From Nitrospirota bacterium (lineage in GTDB: Bacteria; Nitrospirota; Thermodesulfovibrionia; Thermodesulfovibrionales; Magnetobacteriaceae), in contig JADFXD010000007.1 in NCBI GenBank assembly GCA_015233725.1, positions 1 through 64,000 on the forward strand: a stretch of 64,000 nt of DNA, written 5' to 3'. The position numbers and the translations under genes are program-made. Position 1 is the first letter of the stretch. The number at the start of each line of letters is the position of its first letter. The notes beneath the pieces were generated by a model. That model ran no database searches, was not told where the DNA came from, and saw nothing but the letters and a program-made list of their open reading frames with translations. Below, one piece after another: positions 52,593 to 61,855 of the stretch.

Positions 52593-53453
52593 TCATTTAG
52601 CCTTCCAATCTGAAGACATACCGTTTATCACATACCCTTTATCGGCTATATTCAACCCATCCATAAACCAGGTATAGACGCCTCCAGTGTTTGTATCTTG
52701 CCACATGATATCAGCTTTAGCATCACCATTGTAGTCCGCCACTGACAATATTTGCCAGTTTTTGGGTATCCCACTGGCTATATATCCACCACCGATTATA
52801 TTAAATCCGTCCATTAACCATACATAAACATCGCCTGAATTACTGTCTTGCCAAAGCATATCGGCATTGCCATCGCCGTCAAAGTCTCCAACTGCCTTTA
52901 ACTGCCAGTTGCCAGGAACATCCTTATAGGCATAATCCCCCATTGAAATGCTTACCCCATCCATTAACCAAACATAGATGCTACCGCTACTGGTATTTTG
53001 CCAGACTATATCGCTTTTAGTGTCTCCATTCAAATCTGCTACGCTATTAATGACCCAACCTGACGGTATCCCTTTAGCGACAAAGGCACCTTTCTTTATG
53101 TTCTTACCGTCCATTAACCATACAACCACATCGCCTGTATTGCTATTTTGCCATAGAATATCGCTCTTACCGTCACCATCGAAGTCACCAATGGCCTTAA
53201 ACACCCAATCTTTTGATAATCCCCTCAAGGCAAAATCGTGAGTGGATATCTTAGTCCCGTCCATTAAATAAACATAGACATCCCCATTGCCCTTGTGTCG
53301 CCATAACATGTCGGCTTTGCCGTCACCATCGAAATCTCCAACTCCTTTGATTTCCCATTCAGGTGGAACACCTTTTGTGACGTAATCGCCTACGTTTATA
53401 TTGGTCTTGCTCATAAGCCAGATAACACATCTCCTGTTGCGGCATTGTACCAC
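52593..53453 (-). pseudogene. VCBS/FG-GAP C-terminal part of a frameshifted secreted protein
   Basis: Contains about eight half-units of the VCBS repeat ([40 protein letters not shown]), ending ADKGYVINGMSSDWKAK. Its frame meets the upstream frame at about 53423: the sequence reads GATGTGTTATC where repeats elsewhere have GATGTGGTT, so one G appears missing. With that base restored the junction reads GDVVIWLMS. Confidence 0.85.
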
Positions 53454-54502
53454 AGGGCATCGCTATTACCATCGCCATCAAAGTCGTATGGATGTTCCTG
53501 TTCCTTGTTAGACGCAAACTCAACGGTAACGCTCTTATTGGTGTTCATCTTAACCTGGCATTGGATGTTACCTATATTGTCATCACAACCCATCCATATT
53601 GCCTTGAATCCCAACCCTGGTGTGGTTGTTATAGTAACGTCCGTACCGATTTTGTAAGAGGCCGCGCCAATTTTGCTACTTGTATCCCATTTGAGGGTTC
53701 CAGGTGCCGCTGTGACCGTGCCACTGCCAGCGCCCTTTATTGTAATAGTTAGTATTACTGTCGGGGTTGGAGTAGGTGTTGCTGAGGGACTTGGTTTAGC
53801 CGTAGGAGAAGGAGTTGGCGTAGGGGTAGATGAGGGTGTCGGTGATGGCGTAGGAGTTGAGGTTGGAGTAGGCGTTTGAAAGGCCGCTGTTATTTGTTTA
53901 TCCATGCTCATTGTTACGGTGCATTTATTATCGCTGGAGGTTGTATCACAGCCAGACCAGTCCCCAAAGGTAGAGTTACTATCTGGTGTTTCATTGAGGA
54001 TAACTAATGTACCGCCGGCATAAATAGAGGTTCCGGTGCTTCCACTCCAATTAATCGTGCCAGTGGAGACTGTCACAGAACCCATACCGGTACCGGTCTT
54101 TGTTATTGTCAGTGTGAAGACTGCTGTAAAACTAACCGATACATTCCTGTTTGCTGACATTGTAATAATACATTGATTACCGCTTGTGGAATCGCATCCT
54201 GTCCAGGCTCCAAACACTGCGTCATAACCTGCCGTTGCGGTGAGGGTCACGGCTGCCCCACTGGCATATACAACTGTGCCGGTGTTACCACTCCAGCTTA
54301 TTGTACCCGTGGAGGCTTTTACTGCATTCGTACCGGAACCGGTCATTGTGATTGTCAGGGTGGATGCAGGATTAAAACTAACCGATATGTTCTTGTTTGA
54401 CGACATTATGACTGTACATTGGTTGTCATTTGTGGAGTCACACCCTGTCCAGGCTCCAAAGATTGAACCACTGGCTGCTGTTGCGGTAAGGGTAACAGAC
54501 AT
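53411..54502 (-). pseudogene. InlB-repeat and Pro-Thr linker part of the same frameshifted gene
   Basis: Several InlB-type beta repeats (SVTLTATAASGSIFGAWTGCDS, TGTINWSGSTGTSIYAGG), a Pro-Thr/Ser linker, one more beta repeat with Cys pair, and the first VCBS motif (DFDGDGNSDALWYN). It joins the upstream part by a frame change around 54540-54556: the last repeat of that part reads VTPDNLEWQHRQH-stop, while the other frame continues ITWSGNTGSTKYGG. Confidence 0.83.
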
Positions 54503-54515
54503 CCCACCACCGTAT

Positions 54516-56012
54516 TTAGTGCTGCCGGTGTTGCCACTCCAGGTTATCAGGCGTCACTGAACCAGACCCTGTACCGGTCTTTGTAATGGTCAGTGTAGAC
54601 GGATACGCTATAGCCTCAAAGAGCACCGACACACTCTTGGCCGCCAACATCGTAACTGTACATCGATTCTCATGAACAAAATCACACCCTTGCCATACCT
54701 GATATTGTGAACCAGAATATGCAATGGCAGTGAGGACAATAGACGTTCCGCTGATATATGAAGCGGTACCGGTGTTTCCATTCCAGTCGATAGACCCCAT
54801 TGACGCGGTAACTGTACCTGAACCGGTACCGGTTTTTGTGACGGATAGGTTAAAGAGAGTTGGTTTTGGGATGGCAACCTTCCCGATCTTGTTACCTACG
54901 TTTTCAGCGAACCATATATTACCGTCTACACCGGAGGTTATACAAGAAGGCCAACTATTGGGTGTGGGTAGAGAATACTCGGTGATAACGCCTGCTGTGG
55001 TAATCTTCCCTATGTGGTTAGCGCTGGCCTCAGTAAACCATAAGTTACCGTCTGAACCGGAGGTTATACCCAACGGAGCGCTACCTACTGTGGGTATGGT
55101 GTACTCAGTGATAGTACCTGATGTGGTGATCTTACCTATCTTGTTACCACCCTGTTCAGTAAACCATAGGTTACCGTCTGGGCCGGAGGTTATACCCCAC
55201 GGAGTGCTACCTGCTGTGGGTATGATATACTCAGTAATAACACCTGCTGTAGTAATCTTCCCTATGTGGTTAGCGCCGGCCTCAGTAAACCATATGTTAC
55301 CATCTGAACCGGAGGTTATACCCAACGGAGCGCTACCTGCTGTGGGTATGGTGTACTCGGTGATAGTCCCTGATGGTGTGATCCTCCCTATCTTGTTACC
55401 TGATCCTTCAGTAAACCATAGATTACCGTCTGGGCCGGAGGTTATACCCCACGGAGAGCTACCCGCTGTGGGTATGATATACTCGGTGATAGTCCCTGAT
55501 GTTGTGATCTTCCCTATCCTGTTAGCGCCTTGTTCGGTAAACCATAGATTGCCGTCTGGGCCGGAGGTTATATCTGCCGGTTTACTGTCCTTTGTAGGTA
55601 TGATATACTCAGTGATAGCCCCTGCTGTGGTAATTTTCGCTATCTTGTTGGCATTAAACTCGGTAAACCACAGATTGTCGTCTGGGCCGGAGGTTATACC
55701 CCACGGAGCGCTACCTGCTGTGGGTATGGTGTACTCGGTGGCAGGGATTAGTGGTGGCGGCGATGGAGTGGGCGTTGGTGTAGGGGTTGGCGTTGGAGTA
55801 GGTGTGGAAGATAGATTGAATGTTGCCGTCACGTTTTCAGATTCCGACACCGTTAGCACGCAGGTTGAGGTCTTCCCTGTGCAGGCGCCATTCCAGCCGG
55901 CAAAGGTCGAGTCGGAGTTAGCTGTTGCGGTTAGGGTAACGGACGTTCCTGTAGCATAGGAGGCGGTTCCGATGTTTCCGCTCCATATAATCGTGCCAGT
56001 GGAGGCTGTCAC
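54516..56012 (-). pseudogene. Vgb-like propeller part of the same frameshifted gene
   Basis: InlB-type repeat, Pro-Thr linker, then about eight units of [42 protein letters not shown], a streptogramin-lyase (Vgb)-like seven- or eight-bladed propeller, then two more beta repeats. The catalytic histidines of true Vgb are not evident, so it is probably a binding propeller. The native frame extends upstream of 56012 (AGANLYGITSFNLTITKAGTGSGT) to the frame change at 56081-56085. Confidence 0.85.
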
Positions 56013-56073
56013 TGTACCTGAACCGGTTCCGGCTTTTGTAATGGTGAGGTTAAATGAGGTTATACCATAAAGA

Positions 56074-56325
56074 TTAGCCCCCGCTAATGGTATGCCCCGT
56101 GATAAGCAGTGGTGTAGGCGTACCAGAGACGCCTCTGGAGATCGTAGACGCCGCTTCTGGAAGGTTGATTATACCGGCGCTGGGTGTGGTGGCTGTGCCT
56201 TGTGCTACGCTGTGGATTACAGCCCCGTTACCGGAGTTGATCGCCAGGGTAACTGCAACAGACAACGCAAATACTACCAATAGGATAATAATTCTCACCG
56301 ACATTAGCCGAATGTGTCTAATCAT
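56074..56325 (-). pseudogene. Signal-peptide part of the same frameshifted gene
   Basis: A signal peptide (MSVRIIILLVVFALSVAVTLA) and about 50 residues. GGAGG precedes the ATG by seven bases. The frame stops in ATTAGCGGGGGCTAA; removing one G from the five-G run gives ISGANLYGITSFNLTI and joins the next part. Together the four parts make one gene of about 3.7 kb with three frame changes. Confidence 0.8.
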
Positions 56326-56339
56326 GAAAGATTCCTCCT

Positions 56340-56447
56340 TTATGAAATATCCTCTATAATTGTTCTGAGCATTTTCATTAGTATTGGGATATCATCATTG
56401 CAGGCATCAAAGATGGCTTCATAACTGATATCAAAGTACCTTATCAT
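56340..56447 (-). pseudogene. Remnant of a HEPN (DUF86-like) toxin gene
   Basis: A 35-codon frame (MIRYFDISYEAIFDACNDDI...) overlaps the stop of the nucleotidyltransferase gene as ATGA. RYFDISYEAIFDACNDDIPIL matches the end of HEPN proteins, where an R-x-x-x-x-H-x-YF motif precedes an acidic helix. Nearly all of the roughly 110-residue domain, including the catalytic motif, is missing. Confidence 0.6.
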
Positions 56448-56749
56448 ACATAGATAGTTTCGCTGTCTATTCTCTCTTTTAACAGCCGGTTCATCCTCTC
56501 CCGATAATGCACGATATCGACATGCCTTTGGAGCAGTTCCTCTATTTCAAGACGGATGCGGGACATCTTAATAATATTGGGGATATCCATTTCAATGACA
56601 ATATCGACATCGCTGTCGATCCGCATCTCGTTACGGGCAAGCGAACCAAAGACTCCAATAGATATTATTCCGTATTGATCCGCAAATTGCCGTTTGTATT
56701 TGCGCAATGCAGCAATTATTTCGTCGTTTCCCATCATTATGTTTTCCAC
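56444..56749 (-). CDS. MNT-type minimal nucleotidyltransferase (MntA-like antitoxin)
   Basis: A 101-aa protein with the nucleotidyltransferase signature GVFGSLARNEMRIDSDVDIVIE (GSxAR...DxDxD), as in MntA, which AMPylates and silences a HEPN ribonuclease toxin. GTG 56749 has GAGG five bases upstream; ATG 56737 is an alternative. The HEPN partner immediately downstream is reduced to a 35-codon tail, so this antitoxin seems to be an orphan. Confidence 0.85.
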   Translation of the reverse strand: MENIMMGNDEIIAALRKYKRQFADQYGIISIGVFGSLARNEMRIDSDVDIVIEMDIPNIIKMSRIRLEIEELLQRHVDIVHYRERMNRLLKERIDSETIYV

Positions 56750-56920
56750 GGTTACCTCAATAACCCTCCCTTTATGTCTTTATGTGACTCGGAATAAACA
56801 CCACCACAATGTTACCATAACAATTATTGTAAACATAGTCTCAATATTAATGCAATAGGAGAATTTTTCCTATTTATCTTTATATTTATGGTATACTTAA
56901 AACTATAAGAAAATAAAGGC

Positions 56921-59116
56921 TTGATTATCCAATTGAGATATGTTGCCGATCCGGCTAACAACCGCATCCAGAAGTTTAGCTCGAGTGGTGCCTTTATAAC
57001 CAAGTGGGGCAGTTCTGGCAGCGGTGATGGGCAGTTCAATTCTCCATACGGGGTAGCTGTTGATACCTCTGGAAATGTCTATGTTGCCGATAATGGTAAC
57101 AACCGTATCCAGAAGTTTGCTCCAGCCACAACCGTCAACCTGCCGCAGACGGGACAGACAACGAGCTACGCCGCTGGCGATGACGGCGCACTCCGGGCTG
57201 GCGTGGCCTGGCCGAATCCGAGGTTTACGGACAATGGCGATCAGACACTCACCGATAACCTTACGGGGCTGATGTGGATCAAGAACGCCAATCTTCCAGG
57301 TACTACCAAGACATGGCAACAGGCGTTGGACTACGTCGCGTCTATGAACACCGGAGCCATCGGTACGTGTGGCTATACCGACTGGCGGCTGCCAAACATT
57401 ATAGAGATGGAGAGCCTTGTCAATGTAGGACAGGCTGACCAGACGACCTGGTTGGGTTCGCAGGGATTTACTAATGTGCAGTCGAGCTACTACTGGTCGT
57501 CTACTACCTACACTAACAGTACGCCCAGCAACGTGTGGGTTATCCACATGTACGATGGTCAGGTAAATCTCTACGCTAAATCAGGTAACAGCTACGTTTG
57601 GCCGGTTAGTTCTGGACAGTCTGGAACATCGGCTATTTGGCAAACAGGCCAGACTACTACTTATGCCACTGGTGATGATGGTGCATTACAAAAAGGTGTG
57701 GCGTGGCCTAATCCAAGGTTTACAGACAACGGCAATCAAACGGTCACAGATAACCTCACAGGGCTGATCTGGACCAAAGATGCCAACCTTCCAGGCACTT
57801 ATAAGGCATGGCAGCAGGCCCTGGACTATGTCGCATCAATGAACACCGGGGCCGGCATGTATGGGTATACCAACTGGCGGCTGCCAAATAGGGAAGAGCT
57901 ATTTAGTCTGATTGACCGAGGAAGGGTTAGCCCATCACTTCCATCTGGGCATCCATTTTCCAACATACAGTCTTCATGCTGGTGGTACTGGTCGTCTAGT
58001 ACCTACGCTAACGATACATCCAACGCGTGGGTCACTTTAATGGACGATGGCAAAGTCTACGCCGACGGTAAGTCCAAAAATACCTACTACTGCGTGTGGC
58101 CGGTTCGTGGTGGACAGTCTGATAATACAACCGGTGTCTTCTGGACAGGGAACAGTTCGCTTATGAGTTACCATTCGGCGTTACTGTCAAATCCAAACCA
58201 GGATGGTCTTGCCACAGACGTGATTGGACTACAACCTGGTACGCCAGCAGGTTTCTTCCAATGGGAATTTGATAAAACACTATGTCCGCATGTACAGATA
58301 TCAGACGCTAATAATACTGGTACACCAGCAACCGTCAACATTGTTGTACAGGACTGGGCCAATAACATGGCTGATCGTGGTATGCCCAATGATCCTGACG
58401 TATACAGGGGTGTAACTCTCTCCCCCTCCTCACCAATAGTTATTGCACCGTATGACGCCACAGACGGCGCGTGGTCAACCGTGATGATCCAATTTAATAA
58501 TGTTGCCACCGCAAGACAATTAGGTATAAGCTGTACAACGGCTGCTCCCAACATTGGGAATCCTGTAGCTGCCAACGGTACCGAGGGTATCTTGTATGAT
58601 GGCACTTACAAGTGGACAGGAAATGGTTCTATTATCAGTACATACTTCAGCAGTTTGTATAGTTATCGCAATACAGATAGTCCCAGCATAAGACCTGTCC
58701 TTGGGAGCTCTGCCCTGACAACGGAGGAAGATTGGCCATACGGCGTCTTCAGGGACGTTGCTGCCGCCAGCAAGTCGTCATACAAACCGGTTGTGTTTTT
58801 CCAGTGGCAGGTAACACCGGGCGGTAAGTCTGGTAGTAATGGTGGATGCGAAATGCTTACATTGTATGCGACTAGCGCCTCTGAGATTGGTGGTGGGACA
58901 ACAAACAACACCGTCACTGCTGACATTAAGGTAAAGCCCTGGAATGCGCCAGATTCAATGGCAACAGTCTACAACAATCAGGTCATTTCAGGTTTCCAGA
59001 TACAACCGGATATGTCTACCGGTCTTGGTCTGTGGTGGGTCATAGAGGTTAAGTTTAACGCGCCTGTCACTAGTCCTGTGTATGTTCATGCGGTCTGCAA
59101 TGGCGTTACGCTATAA
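56921..59116 (+). pseudogene. 5'-truncated NHL/Lcl protein with a duplicated C-terminal domain
   Basis: The frame (TTG 56921, 731 aa) starts inside an NHL repeat (RYVADPANNRIQKF) with no signal peptide. It contains one more NHL unit, two Lcl/DUF1566 domains (about residues 75-250 and 250-420; YTDWRLPNIIEMESLV, YTNWRLPNREELFSLI), and two related C-terminal units beginning FFQWEF (about 440) and FFQWQV (about 625), each with Cys, a central W and a VMIQFN/VIEVKFN strand. The missing 5' end suggests a gene fragment, unless a promoter and start exist that I cannot see. Confidence 0.75.
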
Positions 59117-59152
59117 CCTGAGTATTGAGAGCCATAGATGGCGAGGGATAGA

Positions 59153-60625
59153 ATGAATGTAGATGAAACATTAAGGTGCAATCGTACATTGCAAATAGTT
59201 TCAATAGTTGTAGTGTTGCTGATTTTCCTGTTTACATCAACACAATCAGCAAACGCGATATGCCTGCAAAAAGATATATATAGCCTACGAGTAAAAGTAA
59301 GTGGTACTGCCACTGGTACTGTTGTAGCCACCACAAAGCCTCCCTCTGTCTCTGATGGTGATCAGATCAGTTGTAACAGTGCTGGTACTGCCGGTCCGTG
59401 TGGGGATGCGTATTGTCAATACATAGACGAAAACGCCAAACCCCTCGTACCTGCCAACATATCAGTGCTTCTAACTGCTACACCGACAAATGCTAGTTCA
59501 CAGATCACTTGGGGTGGAGACTGCGGGGCGGCAACAGGTTCAACCTGCACTGTAATCATGTCGGGGAATAAGATGGTAACGGTCACATTTGCCACTCCGA
59601 CGGCGACACCAACTCCTACGGCTACACCCACTCCAACTTCTACGCCAATCCCGACGCCTACACCAACTCCTACACCCACTCCAAGTTCTACCCCAACGCC
59701 GACACCAAGTTCTACGCCCACCCCGACGACTACACCAACACCAAGTTCTACACCCACCACCACACCGACTTCAACTCCTACGCCCACCCCGACGACTGCG
59801 CCGACCCCAAGTTCTACACCCACCCCGACGACTACCCCAACGCCGACACCAACTCCAAGTTCTCACCATGTACTTGGTAAAAAAATAGACCTAAATGGTG
59901 ACGGCAAACCTGATATTGTATGGCGAGAGACCACTTCCGGTAACATTATTGCCTGGTTACTTAATGGAACTACGATAACCAATGCCTTCTATCTGGCTAA
60001 AGGTATCCCGAACAATTGGCAGATAGTCGCTTTCGGTGATATCAACGGCAACGGTAAGAGTGATATCATCTGGCAGGATTCCACTACTGGCGACGTCGCA
60101 GCCTGGCTGATGAATCTGACTACACCAAGCGGCGCCTATTTAGCTAAAGGCATACCGAACAACTGGCAGATAGTAGCTATCGGCGACCTCAATGGTGATG
60201 GCAAGAGCGATATCATCTGGCAAGATTCCACTACCGGCGATGTAGTAGCATGGTTGATGAACGGGGTTACACCAAGCGGCGCCTATCTGGCTAAGGGCAT
60301 ACCGAACAACTGGCAGATAATCGCTATAGGCGATCTCAATGGTGATGGCAAGAGCGATATCGTCTGGCGGGATACCACAACCGGCGACGTCGCAGCCTGG
60401 CTGATGAGCGGCGCTACGATATCCAGCGGCAACTATATCTCTAAAGGCATCCCGGGCAACTGGCAGATAGTAGCTATGGGTGATCTCAACGGCGATGGCA
60501 AGAGCGATATCATCTGGCAAGATTCTGCTACCGGTGACATCGCAGCATGGTTAATGAACGGTACTACGATAACCAGCGGCAACTATCTGGCTAAGGGCAT
60601 ACCGAGCAACTGGCAGATTCAATAA
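59153..60625 (+). CDS. Exported VCBS/FG-GAP repeat protein
   Basis: A 490-aa protein. Signal peptide ([21 protein letters not shown]), a Cys-rich InlB-like beta domain (about 45-145), an 85-residue Pro-Thr linker, then about nine VCBS half-units ([39 protein letters not shown]). The repeats are nearly identical to each other. ATG 59153 follows GAGGG; ATG 59138 also lies in frame. Ends GIPSNWQIQ. Ca-binding acidic loops (D-x-N-G-D-G-K-S-D) are intact. Confidence 0.87.
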   Translation: MNVDETLRCNRTLQIVSIVVVLLIFLFTSTQSANAICLQKDIYSLRVKVSGTATGTVVATTKPPSVSDGDQISCNSAGTAGPCGDAYCQYIDENAKPLVPANISVLLTATPTNASSQITWGGDCGAATGSTCTVIMSGNKMVTVTFATPTATPTPTATPTPTSTPIPTPTPTPTPTPSSTPTPTPSSTPTPTTTPTPSSTPTTTPTSTPTPTPTTAPTPSSTPTPTTTPTPTPTPSSHHVLGKKIDLNGDGKPDIVWRETTSGNIIAWLLNGTTITNAFYLAKGIPNNWQIVAFGDINGNGKSDIIWQDSTTGDVAAWLMNLTTPSGAYLAKGIPNNWQIVAIGDLNGDGKSDIIWQDSTTGDVVAWLMNGVTPSGAYLAKGIPNNWQIIAIGDLNGDGKSDIVWRDTTTGDVAAWLMSGATISSGNYISKGIPGNWQIVAMGDLNGDGKSDIIWQDSATGDIAAWLMNGTTITSGNYLAKGIPSNWQIQ

Positions 60626-60672
60626 CAAGTAAACGGTGCGTTACGGGGTTGTAGAATCCCTACCATATAAAG

Positions 60673-60698
60673 AGGGGCATAGTCGCCCCTTCTTTTAT
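60673..60698 (+). terminator. Rho-independent terminator after the VCBS gene
   Basis: Stem AGGGGC/GCCCCT with a six-base loop followed by TCTTTTA, 47 bases after the stop. Confidence 0.7.
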
Positions 60699-60741
60699 CC
60701 TCTGCTGTGGCAAGGTATATATCTTTGCAGTATCTGAGTTT

Positions 60742-61584
60742 TTATTTAACCATCCCAATAAGGCTTGCCTTTACTTCGTCTACCGTATCAGACTTCTTTA
60801 TAATGACCTTTAGTTGGTTAAGTTTTTCAATATTGTCAATATTTTTAACCAACTCCATAAGCTCAAGACCTTTAGAGCCGTATTTAATCTCAAGTGCCAT
60901 TTCTATACCCTCAAGCAAACCCTTTCTCTCACCCTCAAGCAAACCCTCTTGTTTGCCATCCAAAAACATCTCACTTTCTCTTATGTCGAATGTTATAGGC
61001 ATGTTCTCGACCTCCTTCTTAACTTTATTGTACATCTTTTTCAGGTTTGAAAGACCTAATAGCTTGAAACAGTAGTCCTTTGCATCTTCCGGTGATAAAC
61101 CTGAGAGCCTACCAACTATTGTTTTTATAACGCCATCGATGTCGTCGGTCTGGCACAGAATTGCGAGTATAAAATCATCTGGCACCTCGCTATCAAGAAG
61201 CTCATAGCAGTTAATCTCCTTCATGTCACGAATTCTATACGAGTAATTAACGTCCCTGCCTAGTAGTCTATTGGTTGTATTGATTGGCTTATCACCGATG
61301 TATAAAAGCGTTTGAAGTGGCAATATGTTATATTGCTTAAGGATTAGGGCGCTATATTCATACATTCGAGGTGTTATATTTTTATCATTGGTGGACTGTA
61401 TTTCGATATGAACGATGTTACCATCCAACACATCAACCAACAAATCCGGTTGCCTCATCTGTACGCTTGAAAGTTGGATATCCAGGAATTTTCCTGTTTC
61501 GTACCCAGTAAGTATTTTTAGAAATTTGGGTGGCACATTTTTAATGATTTCCTTAAGGAGCTTATCATATATCTGATGCATCAT
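60742..61584 (-). CDS. Rpn-family (PD-(D/E)XK) nuclease/transposase-like protein
   Basis: A 280-aa protein of the family once called putative transposase YhgA/DUF4351: N-terminal DKLLKEIIKNVPPKFL, then QPDLLVDVLDGNIVHIEIQS (D...E-x-Q version of the nuclease motif), and a C-terminal region with a short tandem repeat (EGLLEGERKGLLEG). E. coli RpnA-like proteins are nucleases that promote recombination. The tandem repeat is direct at DNA level and could vary in number. No inverted ends mark the gene as mobile. Confidence 0.85.
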   Translation of the reverse strand: MMHQIYDKLLKEIIKNVPPKFLKILTGYETGKFLDIQLSSVQMRQPDLLVDVLDGNIVHIEIQSTNDKNITPRMYEYSALILKQYNILPLQTLLYIGDKPINTTNRLLGRDVNYSYRIRDMKEINCYELLDSEVPDDFILAILCQTDDIDGVIKTIVGRLSGLSPEDAKDYCFKLLGLSNLKKMYNKVKKEVENMPITFDIRESEMFLDGKQEGLLEGERKGLLEGIEMALEIKYGSKGLELMELVKNIDNIEKLNQLKVIIKKSDTVDEVKASLIGMVK

Positions 61585-61652
61585 ACTGTTTTCTAATATT
61601 CTTTCTTCCGCCCTTCTATCATTAAGTATACCATTTTCCTATGTTTTTATTC

Positions 61653-61834
61653 CTGCAAATATTTCTGTGATGATAAGGTTAAGCATTATGGGGGCAAGGG
61701 GTATTGATTGGATTGCTCCTTACAGTTGCTGGTCCCCTTGTTGGGTGGTCTGAGGAGGGGCAAAGCCCCTCCTTCTTTCTCTTTGCGCTATTTATGGGCA
61801 GGTGCTTATCATATCATCACAGGATTTTTTACAG
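61653..61834 (+). mobile_element. MITE-like element, CTGTAAA family, copy 4
   Basis: A 182-bp element with ends CTGCAAATATTTCTGTGAT and ATCACAGGATTTTTTACAG. The GC-rich core lies in plus orientation (61688-61780), opposite to copies 1 and 2 relative to the ends, and carries CTCCTTACAGTTG. It sits between the Rpn gene and the convergent end of the flavoprotein gene. Confidence 0.8.
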
Positions 61835-61855
61835 CAATCAAAAATTGGCCTGCAT

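Noticed and set aside
54724-55959. A 411-codon plus-strand open frame opposite the Vgb-like propeller
   Set aside because: It is the antisense of a regular repeat; its periodic Pro/Val-rich translation mirrors the propeller units, and it has no ribosome-binding site or family likeness.
52593-56325. Programmed frameshifting as the explanation of the broken Vgb/VCBS gene
   Set aside because: Only one of the three break points lies in a homopolymer, and no slippery heptamer with downstream structure is evident; decay or sequence error is simpler.
60742-61584. The Rpn-type gene as the transposase that moves the inverted-repeat elements
   Set aside because: No element ends flank it, and Rpn proteins are not known to recognise such ends; the nearby CTGTAAA element is likely coincidental.
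1374-61780. The regularly recurring GC-rich repeats as a CRISPR array
   Set aside because: Copies are kilobases apart, vary in sequence, are palindromic twice and have no uniform spacers or cas genes nearby.
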